Counted from the first letter of the stretch, positions 35,135 through 47,350 are shown. The stretch is DNA of 64,000 nucleotides from Zygnema cylindricum (GCA_037447655.1 JBBHKE010002197.1:62001-126000), one strand, 5' to 3'. Numbers and translations are program-made. The notes: generated from the letters alone by a model not told the origin.

Positions 35135-35333
35135 ACCGCCCATCGTTATTAGAGTCGATAACAATAATTGGGTAGCATATTTTTTTGGCCAAAAATTACA
35201 AAATAGTGTGAACAACATTATTTAAGGAGGTGAACTACAATGTGCAACGTCTCCCTGCAATAAATTAGTATTATTAATTTTAATTTCGCATTAACATTAG
35301 TAAATCCTTATCGTTAACAACGATTAGCCGTGT
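35135..35333. mobile_element. MITE of the CACCGCCCAYC subfamily (diverged)
   Basis: The left end ACCGCCCATCGTTATTAGAG and right end CGTTAACAACGATTAGCCGTG are roughly inverted. It has the shared TTTTTTGGCCAAAAA middle block. Confidence 0.6.
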
Positions 35334-35430
35334 AACGATGCGCTTCGTATCGCATAGTACCCGTAAACGATGCGGTCGCTCATCATCTTCCGATGTAGCG
35401 AATCACAATCCGAAGCGATATGCAACTCTA

Positions 35431-35850
35431 ATTGTAATATCCACCCTTGTAAACTAATATTAAGTCCGCGTGTACATAGTTGTTTTTTTTATATTGTTAT
35501 GTGATCAAAGTTCAATAATTTGAAGATCACAAGTCACGTTATAGTTTCCATATGTGTTTTGCCAATATAACGCTTTCAGGTTGAAGTTTCTAAACAAAAT
35601 GACCGAAATTCAAATCTCTTAGATACACGTTGTCAAATCTTCAATATTCAAAATGTAAGGTAATGATTTATTTAAACAACCTTGTGTTCAACAAGGTGGC
35701 GCTTAGAGTATGGCTTATTTTAGGTTTACGTATTGAGTACCGCATATTTATCGGTCGATCATTACTACCTACCACAATATTGTCTTTGCTTTTGAATTTG
35801 TACGATCGGTTTATTTATTAAGCCCTTTAAGTGTGTAGCTTGGTGCCCTC
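35431..35850 (+). mobile_element. Repeat Y, copy 1, 5' segment
   Basis: This aligns to 57538-57957 (TGTAATATCCACCC versus TGTAACATCCACCC, and on through TTAAGTGTGTAG). It is cut at GGTGCCCTC by Copia-1 and resumes at 44921. Confidence 0.8.
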
Positions 35851-36772
35851 TGTTGAAATTTAAGTTTTTCTAGGTCTAGAGATTGTAAAATAAAAGGCAA
35901 AAAGGGGACAGTGACTGCCTCTAACTCTTTACTCAAGTCCCCACACTTGTCGCAGTCACTGAAGACTTGAAGAGGAGTTGGATCCATGGCTGCCAAGGCT
36001 GTCCAAAGAGGACAGGAAGGCAAATCTTGATAGAGTTATCTAAAAGGTTTGACGGGCCCAGGATTTGATCCGGGTACCTGCCGTCCGTCGAACTAGCCGT
36101 TAGCTTTAACTAATAAGTCTAAATCGAATGCTGGAGTATAATAGGTTTGACGGATATTTATATTTTTACACGTAGACTAGTTCGTATAACGGTAAATAGA
36201 TAAGTAATGCATAGATACAGTTTTGTATAGTACGGAGTACGATTTAATGTATATTATATAAACAGATACCGCGCATTTGTTTCGAACGCGAAACAAATAT
36301 CGCGCGTGTATTTTCAACGACTATAATTGTATCCGGTTGGATCGGACGGACACGATAGGCGCCATGATCACGGAATATGTACTTTTAGCGTTTTTCAGCC
36401 ATCGCCACGTCATGTGACATGTGGCGCGACAATGTTGGATTGCGGCGACTCCAAAGATTGCGGGAACAAATCCGGCTATGACACGTGTCGACATTTTTGC
36501 CATGTCGTACAATGGCTGTACAGAAAGTACACCGGTACCTGTACTTTTCTGTACGACACAGTAATTTGATTGGAGCCGTACTTCAGTAGATAGAGTTTTA
36601 GAGGGGGAATAGGACTTAGAAAATTTTGCCTCTCCCAGAGAGCACCTTGTATAAATGGCAAACTTTGGCCAGCCATAACTATCAATTTACTTAACCATTT
36701 TCAGTGATTCTTTTTGCTGCGGACTCAGGGGAGTCTAGGCTACACAGGGATGTAGTCGGTCAGAGTGTTTTC

Positions 36773-38114
36773 TGTTGTTCTTTGGTCTAAAATAGACCGC
36801 AGAAGCCACCCAAACTATCATGCAAAAAGCTAAGCAAAAATAGGTCGACGAACAATCATTTGAAATGCATCCTCCATTTAACATACAACAATATTTAGGG
36901 TTTCATCGAATAATCAACATAAATAAACCCTATGACAATATCTAAGGTTTGATGGAATAATCGACATAAACAAACCCTAGGACAAATGCATAAACAATGC
37001 ATATCAAACATATATAAAAACATAAATAAATAATAACACACAAATGCATCACACATAAACAAGAGTATAATCAAAGTATAATCATTATATCATTCAAAGT
37101 GCATGACCTAATCGACAACCCTAAAATACTACATCTTCGGTCCCCACTTTACTAACCAGCATTGATTAATTTTTCTAATGAAGCTCAAATCTATATATAC
37201 ACTTGTGAGCTGTTAACAAATCACTAAGTGTCAAAATAACCAACGTAAATTACGTAACTGTCATTAAATCAAACTAATCGTAAGCGTACACCTGAGAGTC
37301 AAGCAATCGTAAGCGTACACTTGTCTACAAGTATGATATTGTACACACACAAATTAACTATCAAAACCCTAATTGATCACTTAAACATAAACATCATAAT
37401 CAACACTAATTTATAATAACGCAAAAGACAAAACAATGTTACTCCAAATATTTACACCGACGCATCCACATATTCGCGTCATAAGTGACAACTTGCTTAG
37501 TCACTTGTCGATAAGTCCACGTAGTGAACCGACATCGCATATGTACGGTCCACTAGATAATGTGTCATAAAAACAATGTGGTCCCTTAAAAATATCGGCG
37601 GACGTCGTCCGCCCTCCACGTGTACCTCGAACAACTTGCCGAAATCAATTCGTACGATCCAAATCCTGTCCGTGCCGAAATCACGTACTTCGTCATAAAT
37701 GCGCCTTGTCGCATTTAAGGTACACGTCATTTTCGATAAATGCATGTCGCAATAAGCGACAACTTAAAGTACACCTGTCAAATACGACGCTCCGTACCGG
37801 CGGCGTCCCATGTAATAAGTTTCATCTGTCGCATTATGTTTCGTACGTGCGACGTACAATTTTACGATTTTACATACTTCGAATATCATACATCGGATCG
37901 TTTCGCGATCCGCCGTCCATTTCACTTTTGTATTCCGTATTATTCGTACGCTTCTTCGCGTCACTCAATTTTGTAATTTACGTCACTTTAAATTCATTCG
38001 TACAATTACCCCCCAATCCATAAATCCTTTCGAACCTCCACAGTATATCAGATAATTACATACGCACGCAAACATGCGTGCGCACATACGAAACTTAATC
38101 TTCCAAAAACAACA
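36773..38114 (-). repeat. Element X LTR (left; 3' LTR in element sense)
   Basis: Begins TGTTGTTCTTTGG and ends CCAAAAACAACA on the + strand. Small ORFs within it are duplicated in the other LTR and are not genes. Confidence 0.93.
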
Positions 38115-39003
38115 CTCCCCCGAAGATTTAGTTTCGTAACTCTATGATGCCACGTCATCATTTGTCACTATTATCACCACCTGCTGTCTCCTTCATCTGA
38201 ATCTGCCAAAATACTACTGATAAAATTTGCAATTTTGTTCCATCACTGCTTCCGCTGCCTCTTTAAACCTTCCAAATTTCATAATACACATATATATATT
38301 TTCATTTTCTGATTACAACAAAAATAATTTTTTCCAATATCTAAATCCGGATTTACATTCCCAAAATTCTATCACAAATCAACTAAATAATTAAAGCCAA
38401 AAGATCACACTAACAAAATATCCCCACTTAAATAACTTCTACCTTAACTAAAACAAATATAGATTTCAATATTTTTCTTTTCATAAACTATCAAATCCCA
38501 AAATTTCCAATAAAAAATTCATATACAAAATAGTATTTTCCAAAAAATTCTAATAATGTCACATTTCGCAAAAATTTCCAACAACTCAAAATCTACATTA
38601 CAAATCCAATTTTCAACAATCATTGATCCACAAAATTTGGATCTCTCCACCACATGTCACAACTCCACCTTCCGGATCTCTCTCCCCCAAACGTCGAATC
38701 TCCACCTTCCACATCTCTCCATCAAACGTATATGTATTTTCCAAAAATAAAATATCATTTCTCATAATTTATCATTTTCATTGAGGGTAGACATTTCGGC
38801 ACTGTCACTAAGTTAACCCTTAGGGCGATGCAAGATTAAACTCGGCACATACCAACACTATGATAAGGCCGATCTCATGGGTACACAGACACCATTACTG
38901 CAATACAACCAGCAAGGACAATATTAACCCGCTACAATGCGTGTGACAAAAACCTACATCGACTTAACCTAACATATGATAGATGGGGTGTGGGCCCATA
39001 ACC

Positions 39004-40346
39004 TGTTGTTCTTTGGTCTAAAATAGACCGCAGAAGCCACCCAAACTATCATGCAAAAAGCTAAGCAAAAATAGGTCGACGAACAATCATTTGAAATGCA
39101 TCCTCCATTTAACATACAACAACATTTAGGGTTTCATCGAATAATCAACATAAATAAACCCTATGACAATATCTAAGGTTTGATGGAATAATCGACATAA
39201 ACAAACCCTAGGACAAATGCATAAACAATGCATATCAAACATATATAAAAACATAAATAAATAATAACACACAAATGCATCACACATAAACAAGAGTATA
39301 ATCAAAGTATAATCATTATATCATTCAAAGTGCATGACCTAATCGACAACCCTAAAATACTACATCTTCGGTCCCCACTTTACTAACCAGCATTGATTAA
39401 TTTTTGTAATGAAGCTCAAATCTATATATACACTTCTGAGCTGTTAACAAATCACTAAGTGTCAAAATAACCAACGTAAATTACGTAACTGTCATTAAAT
39501 CAAACTAATCGTAAGCGTACACCTGAGAGTCAAGCAATCGTAAGCGTACACTTATCTACAAGTATGATATTGTACACACACAAATTAAACTATCAAAACC
39601 CTAATTGATCACTTAAATATAAACATCATAGTCAACACTAATTTATAATAACGCAAAAGACAAAACAATGTTACTCCAAATATTTACACCGACGCATCCA
39701 CATGTTCGCGTCATAAGTGACAACTTGCTTAGTCACTTGTCGATAAGTCCACGTAGTGAACCGACATCGCATATGTACGGTCCACTAGATAATGTGTCAT
39801 AAAAACAATGTGGTCCCTTAAAAATATCGGCGGACGTCGTCCGCCCTCCACGTGTACCTCGAACAACTTGCCGAAATCAATTCGTACGATCCAAATCCTG
39901 TCCGTACCGAAATCACGTACTTCGTCATAAATGCGCCTTGTCGCATTTAAGGTACACGTCATTTTCGATAAATGCATGTCGCAATAAGCGACAACTTAAA
40001 GTACACCTGTCAAATACGACGCTCCGTACCGGCGGCGTCCCATGTAATAAGTTTCATCTGTCGCATTATGTTTCGTACGTGCGACGTACAATTTTACGAT
40101 TTTACATACTTCGAATATCATACATCGGATCGTTTCGCGATCCGCCGTCCATTTCACTTTTGTATTCCGTATTATTCGTACGCTTCTTCGCGTCACTCAA
40201 TTTTGTAATTTACGTCACTTTAAATTCATTCGTACAATTACCCCCCAATCCATAAATCCTTTCGAACCTCCACAGTATATCAGATAATTACATACGCACG
40301 CAAACATGCGTGCGCACATACGAAACTTAATCTTCCAAAAACAACA
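39004..40346 (-). repeat. Element X LTR (right; 5' LTR in element sense)
   Basis: Direct copy of 36773-38114 at an offset of 2231-2232 bp. Confidence 0.93.
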
Positions 40347-40603
40347 TTTTCTTGCCAGGGTGGCTGCATTTATAATGGAAAGTCAAAGTGGGTGAATGTG
40401 TCCAAAACTCATATTCTAACTTTGCATTCTGTGGTGGAATTGAGCACACAGAAAGTCTTATTTCACAGGGGTGAATCTATAATGGGTTTGTGATTGTCAA
40501 GGGGTCAGTCATTTGGGTTTATATCAACTTGGAGTCGGCACTATCTAGATAAGCTTCTTTTGGATTTGCGATTTCTGTGGGCAATGGAGCACACAGAGTT
40601 TCA

Positions 40604-40616
40604 GGTTATGGGCCCA
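40604..40616 (+). promoter_or_regulatory. Copia-1 primer-binding site
   Basis: GGTTATGGGCCCA directly follows the LTR end. It is complementary to the anticodon arm of initiator tRNA-Met (half-tRNA priming, as described for Drosophila copia), not to the tRNA 3' end usual in plant elements. Confidence 0.8.
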
Positions 40617-41756
40617 CCATCTAGGGTGCCTATGTTTGGTGGAACAGACTTCAGTTATTGGGAGTTTACAATGGAGGGATTGCTTTTCGAAAAGCACTTA
40701 TGGGGAATTGTATAGGGACAAGTGAGATGTCCGCCACCTGGCTTTGGAGGAGCTTACTATGGAGAATCATTGGAGGCTGCCCAGAATATCAACTAGAGTT
40801 TAGATGCAACAGAAGGTGAAGGGAAAATTCTTTCCGTTGATGGGGAAATAGGGGAGAAGGAAAAAGGGACACCTATGGTGAGGGAAGCTAAGCTCTCAGC
40901 TATGGTACCACTTGTAGGGATTAAAACTGAAGAAAATGACAGAAAAAATATACGAATACAAAAACACTATAGCAAAACATCTCATACTTAGATATGTGTC
41001 TAAGTCCATAGTCATCACTCTTTTAAGTCTAACCAAGTCTTCAGAGATATGGGAAGCACTAATTTAGATTTATAAGAGTGAGACTATTCACAGGCAGCAG
41101 TTAGTAAAACAAGAAATAGAGGCCTATGTTTATAAAGGCGGTAACATGATAGAGTTTTGCAATGATTTTGTTGCCTTATATGTTGAGCTTGCTAGTGCGG
41201 GATATGTAGAATCTGAGGAGAGGAAGATTAATACACTACTTATGAAACTCCCAGACGAGTACGAAAACATCATTTGTCGTATGCAGGCAATGGATGGCTC
41301 CTCATGGACTTAGAGCTTTACCATGGTGATAATTCTTGTGAGGGAAAGCACTTTGGAGCTTCGTAGGGGAAGAGACATGGTGAATGCATTTACAGCTGGT
41401 GGTGATTGGCGGAAGCGTGATGAGAGGAACGGTGGTGACGAGTGGAAGCGTGATGAGAGGAACGGTGATGACGAGCGCAAGCGTGATGAGAGGAAGAAAG
41501 ACAAAGGTAAACCTTATCGTAACTTTGGTAGAAAGAGAGGGAGAGGAAAAGAAAGGGGAGCTTTGAAAAAGGGGGTTTGCTTCTTTTGTAGGGAACCGGG
41601 TCATTATAAGAAGGAATGCTCTTGTTTGGAAAAACTTAGAAGTTTGAATGTGGATGAGGAGGAAGAAGGGGAAGAGGAGAAAGAGGATAAAGGTATTTTA
41701 GAGCTTCTCCGGATTAGTAGTATGGGGAAGAGAGAAAAACACACAGATGCAACTGT
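40608..41756 (+). pseudogene. Copia-1 gag, broken
   Basis: The frame opens at the ATG inside the PBS and reads MGPPSRVPMFGG then FSYWEFTMEGLL, the usual Copia Gag N-terminus. After a TAG near 40710 the homology continues across several stops and shifts: IEFCNDFVALYVELASAGY and LMKLPDEYENIICRMQAMDG. It ends in an Arg/Asp/Glu-rich hinge and an intact CX2CX4HX4C zinc knuckle (CFFCREPGHYKKEC, about 41580). Sequence beyond ~41756 is inverted LTR. Confidence 0.85.
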
Positions 41757-42806
41757 GAGACCTCCATTGGACCTCAGAGTAGGCAGCTCACACGAAGCCT
41801 CTAGGATAACCCTGACCCCTTTGTGTTTCAGCAAGAATAACTGTCACCCTGGCAGACAAAAACTCTGACCACCTTTACCCCTATAAAGGCAAGACTCCCT
41901 TGAGTCGATAGCAAGAAGAATCTCTGAATTTGCTCCCCTGAGCAATAAGTTATGAAGGGTCAAAGTTGACCTTTTTGTACAGCAGCTCTCTGGGAGAGAA
42001 GGTCCAGTCTATCAAATTTTTCTAAGTCCTATCTCTCTCTAAAACTCTATCTAATGAAGTACGGCATCAATAATAATAGTGTATCGTACATAAAGGTACA
42101 CGTGCCGTTGTACTTTATGTACGGCCATTGTACGACATGGCCAAAAGTTGACACATGTCATTTTTGGATTCGTTCCTGGAATCCTTGGAGATGCCGTAAT
42201 CCAATGTGATTGCGCCACGTGGCGATTGATGTGACGTCGACTGCAAACCGCCAAAAAACCTATTGCGTGATCTCGGCATGCTTCGTGACTGTCCGATTAA
42301 GCCAGATTACAATCGTGGCCGTCATAAATACTTGCGCAATATTTGTTTCGCCTTTGAAACAAAATGCGCGGTATCCGTTTCGGATGTGCCGTACGGCCTA
42401 CATTACAAACTGTATCTATGTCTAAATATCCCGTTGAATGAAGATAGCCGACGTGTAAACAATTAAATTACTATCATACGCTATATCATACATCTCTGGT
42501 TTAGACTAGTTGGCTAAGGCTACTTGCTACTAGCTACTTTGACGGACGGTAGGTAGCCGGTTCAAATCTTGGGCCCGTCAAATCTATTTTGGTAAAATCT
42601 ACTAACCTAATGTCTATCCCCGTCGGTATAGCATAGGCGGCCATGGCTCTATCTCCCTCTCCAACTTTCAGTGACTACGACAAGTGTGGGAGCTGGAGAG
42701 AGGAGTTAGAGGCAGACTGCCTCTGCTTCTTTTCTGCATTTTACAAAACCTAGAAAATACTAAAATAACCTTTAATTTGTACAACCGAAATTCCACGAAA
42801 ACAACA
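41757..42806 (-). mobile_element. Inverted related LTR inserted in Copia-1
   Basis: The reverse complement aligns along its length to the Copia-1 LTR: TTTTCTAGGTTTTGTAAAA near the start, a tRNA-like module, GTTTTAGAGAGAGATAGGACTT, CTCCCAGAGAGC and GGTCAGAGTTTTTGTCTGCC. The start in element sense is TGTTGTTTTCG at 42806. The other end, near 41757, is not sharply defined and no target duplication was found. Confidence 0.7.
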
Positions 42807-43720
42807 GTGTGCTTTTGGAGGTAAAAGGGAAATAAAGAGAGAGGAGGTTCTTGAGGATGTCGAGGAGTGTAGAGTGTATGACTTAGAAATGAGAAAGTCA
42901 GATCTAGGATCCATAAGTGAAAACAGGAAAAATAAAATTAATGAGGATAATTTTATAGATAATAGGGAAACAGAAAACTGATCTGAAAGGGAGACATCAA
43001 CGAATTCCGAGGAAAGGGGAGAAGTGAAACTCGAAGAGGTTATAAAAGATAGGGGAGAAGAGAAATATTTGATTAAAGGTTTAGGGGAGAAGAAATATTT
43101 ATTGGGAATTACAATAGAAAGTGATAGTGGAAAGAATTCCATGGGAGAGAGTGAGGGAAGTTCAGAAAATGTATTTATTGGGAATTAAAATAGAAAGTGA
43201 TAGTGGAAAGAATTCCATGGGAGAGAGTGAGGGAAGTTCAGAAAATGGGGTAATTATCATGGATAAAAATATGAGTACGGAAGATGTAGATCTTATGAGG
43301 AACTTAGTGGGGACTAGTGGTTTTTGGGAATATTTGGAGGTGGATGGATTTGACATCACTACTTGGTGTGATGTCTCTTGTGAAGATGTGCCTGTAAAAG
43401 GGTTATCATCCGGGTATGTGTTGCAGGTTGGGGATGGGGCTGATTGTTGGAAATGCAAAATGGAAAGTAGATTCTGGTTGGATGAAAAGGGGAGGAGGTG
43501 GATAAAATCTTTGATCGGATTTATGAAAAGTGGCATGCAAAATAAAATGTATGATCGACAAGATGATTTTTTTTTTTTTGGTCATCTAATACACTTTCTT
43601 AAATATAAAAGTATTCGCTTAAAGCTTCAAGAAGGAAAAAGGAAAAAGGAAAGGAAAGTATATATATATATATATATGTATTTGTTATTTTTGATGGGAG
43701 TTGAAAGTAAGTAGACTAGA
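42807..43720 (+). pseudogene. Copia-1 pol 3' remnant (RT/RNase H end)
   Basis: Fragments match the other Copia elements here: ENGVIIMDKNMSTEDVDLMR, then DITTWCDVSCEDVPVKG (the RNase H 'WSDSSYED' region with its Asp) and GYVLQVGDGADCWKCK. A 76-bp duplication shifts the frame. No YVDD or integrase core remains. Confidence 0.72.
43096..43247. repeat. 76-bp tandem duplication in Copia-1 pol
   Basis: Units 43096-43171 and 43172-43247 differ at one base or so. Since 76 is not divisible by three, the copy adds a frameshift. Confidence 0.92.
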
Positions 43721-43732
43721 AAATAAGGGGAG

Positions 43733-44920
43733 TGTTAAAATTTAACTTTTTCTAGGTCTAGAGATTGTAAAATAGAAGGAAAAAAGGGGACAATGACAGC
43801 CTGCCTCTAACTCTTTACTCAAGTCCCCACACTTGTCGCAGTCACTGAAGACTTGAAGAGGAGTTGGATCCATGGCTGCCTAGGCTGTCCAAAGAGGACA
43901 AAAGGCAAATCTTGATAGAGTTATCTAAAAGGTTTGACGGACCCAGGATTTAATCCGGGTACCTGCCGTCCCTCGAACTAGCCGTTAGCTTTAACCAATA
44001 AGTCTAAATCCAATGCTGGAGTATAATAGGATTGACAGATATTTAAATTTTTACACGTAGACTAGTTCGTATAACGGTAAATAGATACGTAATGCATAGA
44101 TACAGTTTTGTATAGTACGGAGTACGATTTGATGTATATTATGAAACAGATACCGCGCATTTGTTTCGAACGCGAAACAAATATCGCGCGTGTATTTTCA
44201 ACGGCTACAATTGTATCCGGTTTGATCGGACGGCCACGATAGGCGCCGCGATCACGGAATATGTACTTTTGGCGTTTTTCAGCCATCGCCACGTCATGTG
44301 ACACGTGGCGCGACAATGTTGGATTGCGGCGACTCCGGAGATTGCGGGAACAAATCCGGCTATGACACATGTCGACATTTTTGCCATGTCGTACGATGGC
44401 CGTACAGAAAGTACACCGGTACTTGTACTTTTCTGTACGACACAGTAATTTGATTGGTGCCGTACTTCAGTAGATAGAGTTTTAGAGGGGGAATAGGACT
44501 TAGAAAATTTTGGGTAGGTAGCTGCCTCTCCCAGAGAGCACCTTGTATAAATGGCAAACTTTGGCCAGCCATAACTATCAATTTACTTGACCATTTTTAG
44601 TGATTCTTTTTGTTGCAGACTCAGGAGAGTCCAAGCTACACAGGGGTGTAGTCGGTCAGAGTTTTTGCCTGCCATGGTGGCTGCATTTCTAATGGAAATT
44701 CAAAGTGGGTGAATGTATCCAAAACTCATATTCTAACTTTGCATTTTGTGGTGGAACTGAGCACACAGAAAGTCTTATTTCACAGGGGTGAATCTATAAT
44801 GGGTTTGTGATTGTCAAGGGGTCAGTCATTTGGGTTTATATCAACTTGGAGTCGGCACTATCTAGATAAGCTTCTTTTGGATTTGCGATTTCTGTGGGCA
44901 ATGGAGCACACAGAGTTTCA
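43733..44920 (+). repeat. Copia-1 3' LTR (1188 bp)
   Basis: TGTTAAAATTT to GAGTTTCA, uninterrupted. TATAAAT at 44546-44552. It shows what the 5' LTR looked like before element X landed. Confidence 0.93.
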
Positions 44921-45855
44921 CCCTCAACATTTGCCTCCCCACCTCCGTAGTAGTGTGTTTTCGTCTAGCGTCTTTAAAAGAGGGTATCAAAGCTTTAGAT
45001 TATCCCATAACAACCCATTTTTTTTTCAACCAAGTTGTTGGTGAAGCGTTATTGGAGGACTTCTCGCACTATGAAGGCCTTCTTAAGCTTTTAGACTACC
45101 AAGCCGCTGTTGCCATATTGACTCGTTGTTTTGCTCAAAGTCTTTTTTACATCGCCCGAACATTACCACAAACGCCTTCATTTTTTTCTTCCTTTAAAAG
45201 ACTTAGACGACAAACTACACCACCTACTTAGGCACGACATTTTGGATTGGCTGGTAAGATTGTTTAATCGTCAACGAGCTAGTCCCACTTTCCACCTGGG
45301 GTTTAAGGTTGATTCTTGTGGCTAAGGTTGCCCCGACAACATATTTGGGTAGTTGGGCTTCACTACCTCATACTGTCACCTCTCTTTTTGTAGTTGATAG
45401 TGTAACTATTTTAGCATGAGTGGTCTTTAAAGGGAAGGAAAACCATTTTTTATTTCATGGGGCTCTTGTCTCAACTTGTGCACAACTCCTGCCACACGCT
45501 CAAAATTATTTTCAACCTTTTCTATTTCACATTACCGACAAAATCCATGCCACAATAACTTCTTCGAAACTTTCTCAACATTTTACCAGTTTACGTCTAC
45601 CTTCTATAAATTTGGGATTGCCTCAAGCTCCGCTTCTAAGGTGACAACATTGTGTTTACAACTAACTACCAGCTCAAAGGGGATTCAGTTAGTTCGTTGA
45701 CTACATGGTGGAAAACGTAGTGTTAGCCCATGATTTGATTCGCGATACACTCGCTGCCTTTGGTGTCAAAGCACGCTACACTTCAAAACAATACGTTTCT
45801 CATAAACCCCCGCCTCGCTTTTAGTTTAGTGGTTTTCGAAGTCCTCGAGTTGTTA
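44921..45855 (+). mobile_element. Repeat Y, copy 1, middle segment
   Basis: This continues the Y sequence after Copia-1 (CCCTCAACATTTGCCTCCCC) and aligns to 57953-58800. Near its end are degenerate frames resembling KRSV....IRDTLAAFGVKA, also seen in copy 2. Confidence 0.75.
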
Positions 45856-46163
45856 TGTCTAACAGTAATAGTGGGGCGAACTTGTTCGTAAATGGGTATT
45901 TAAGTGTTACGAATATAGAGTAATGAATTTGGTAGACGTCACGAAAAAATCTCACGATTTAGGGTACTTTCGCATGCGCTAAAGTTACAATTATTTTATG
46001 TTGTTTTCCTTCATAACTTAGAAAAAAACAAGAAAATCTGCAGCCGAACCAAAAAAATGAAATTACCACCGTACAAGTTGCGTTACCTTAAAACTTTATA
46101 TGTACACTAGTTTGTCCTCTAGCGCGATAGTATTTGTCGTTTTGCGCATTTCGACCCATTTTC

Positions 46164-47167
46164 TGCAATTCCGTGTCCTCCATTGGACTACAGAATTTAG
46201 GAAGCCTCTAGGTAGTTTTATACTAACCCACTTTCAGCCACAACCACTGCTACCAAAGCAAACAAATTTACAATCTGATTGCACCCCTGTGTAGTCGAGA
46301 CTCCCGTGAATCTGTAGCAAAAACAATCATTGAAAACGGCCAACCGGCCGATCAGTTATCAGGTGGCAAAGATGCCAATTTATACTAACTCTCAAAAGAG
46401 AGAGGTGACTGTCTAAAAAAAACTAAGTCCTACTTCCCTCTCACAACCCCTATCAACTACAGTACGATCCAATCAAATAACTGTAAAGTACAGAAAGAAA
46501 CTACGGCCGATGTCGTTTCTGTACGGCCTGTGTACGACAAGGCCATTGAGTGGACGAATGTCCACATGGTATTCGTCCGTATGTTCTTCAACATTCTCGT
46601 GACCAAATATTATCTCTCTACGTGGCGCCAGATCATGTCACGTCCAAAAACGCCAAAGTGACCATTCCGGGATCTCGGCGGTGATATGTGTCGTTAGATA
46701 AAATCGACATTAAATGTTAGCCGTCGAAACAAATGTCCTATTCATTTGTTTCGTGCGTGATCACGTTCGCACTAAATATTAACTAGTTTTATGTTCCTTC
46801 ATTCATATGTTCGTTAATCGGATGAAAGATCATAATACAGTTTAAGTAATTATCACACATTTTATACTTTAACGAACTCCTACGACAGACTGGTTAGAGC
46901 TGACGGCTACACCGCGCTCTGCTGGTCGGAGGTTCGAGTCCTGCCGGACTCAACCTTTTTGTTGAGAGTGACTTATGTCACTCTTTAGTCCTGCCTATGG
47001 AGCTGAGGAAGCCATGGCTCCACCACTCTCTCTCTCTCTTTCAGTGACTACAACAAATATGGGGGATAGAGGAAAGAGGTGGAGGCAGACTGCCTACGCT
47101 TTTCTTTTCTTTTTCTATTAAGCTATTCAGACCTAGAAAATACTCCATAAATCTAGTGATTTCAGCA
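46164..47167 (-). repeat. Copia-3 3' LTR (1004 bp)
   Basis: On the + strand it runs TGCAATTCCGTG to GATTTCAGCA. The adjoining polypurine tract (- strand AAAATAAGGGGAG) is at 47168-47180. The reverse-strand TATAAAT is at 46378-46384. A tRNA-like block with a perfect B box (GGTTCGAGTCC, 46931-46941) lies antisense. Confidence 0.85.
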
Positions 47168-47350
47168 CTCCCCTTATTTTCTAGTCTAACTTTAACTTCT
47201 CTTTCAATCCACATTTTTCCCCACAATATTTTAACTAAGGAGAGGGCACAGGTTTGGTCATCATGCCAGCCACCATTTCTTCATCAGACCTATAAACAAG
47301 ATTCACAATTTTGTTTTCAACTTTTTCCCTCACGAAGCTCAATCGTATGT

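Larger units (their letters stand above)
36773..40346 (-). mobile_element. Element X: compact non-autonomous LTR retrotransposon
   Basis: Two LTRs, 36773-38114 (1342 bp) and 39004-40346 (1343 bp), differ by about eight substitutions and one indel. They have TGTTG...CAACA ends and a 5-bp TTTTC target duplication (36768-36772, 40347-40351). In the - orientation, PBS GGTTATGGGCCCA abuts the LTR (39003-38991) and a polypurine tract TCGGGGGAG precedes the other LTR at 38115. The internal region is only 889 bp (38115-39003) and has no gag or pol; from the PBS ATG the frame stops after about eleven codons. It needs proteins from an autonomous Copia relative. High LTR identity means recent insertion. 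Confidence 0.93.
35851..40603 (+). repeat. Copia-1 5' LTR (~1174 bp, split by element X)
   Basis: TGTTG...TTTCA. LTR parts are 35851-36772 and 40352-40603. A TATAAAT box is at 36650-36656. An antisense tRNA-like module lies at about 36050-36125. It is closely similar to the 3' LTR. Confidence 0.9.
35851..44920 (+). mobile_element. Copia-1: Ty1/copia-type LTR retrotransposon with nested insertions
   Basis: It is bounded by exact 5-bp duplications CCCTC (35846-35850 and 44921-44925). The 5' LTR starts TGTTGAAATTT at 35851 and ends GAGTTTCA at 40603, interrupted by element X. The 3' LTR is 43733-44920. PBS is GGTTATGGGCCCA at 40604; the polypurine tract AAATAAGGGGAG is at 43721-43732. Inside are a degenerate gag (40608-41756), an inverted LTR fragment, and a remnant of the pol 3' end. 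Integrase and most of RT are absent. It is not autonomous. Confidence 0.92.

Noticed and set aside
36050-36125. Genuine tRNA gene in the Copia-1 LTR
   Set aside because: The B box is imperfect and acceptor pairing is poor; it is repeated in every related LTR, so it is better described as a tRNA-like module.
37497-38023. ORFs of 66-105 aa duplicated at 39729-40255
   Set aside because: They lie within the element X LTRs and recur because the LTRs are direct repeats; frames on both strands, no known domain.
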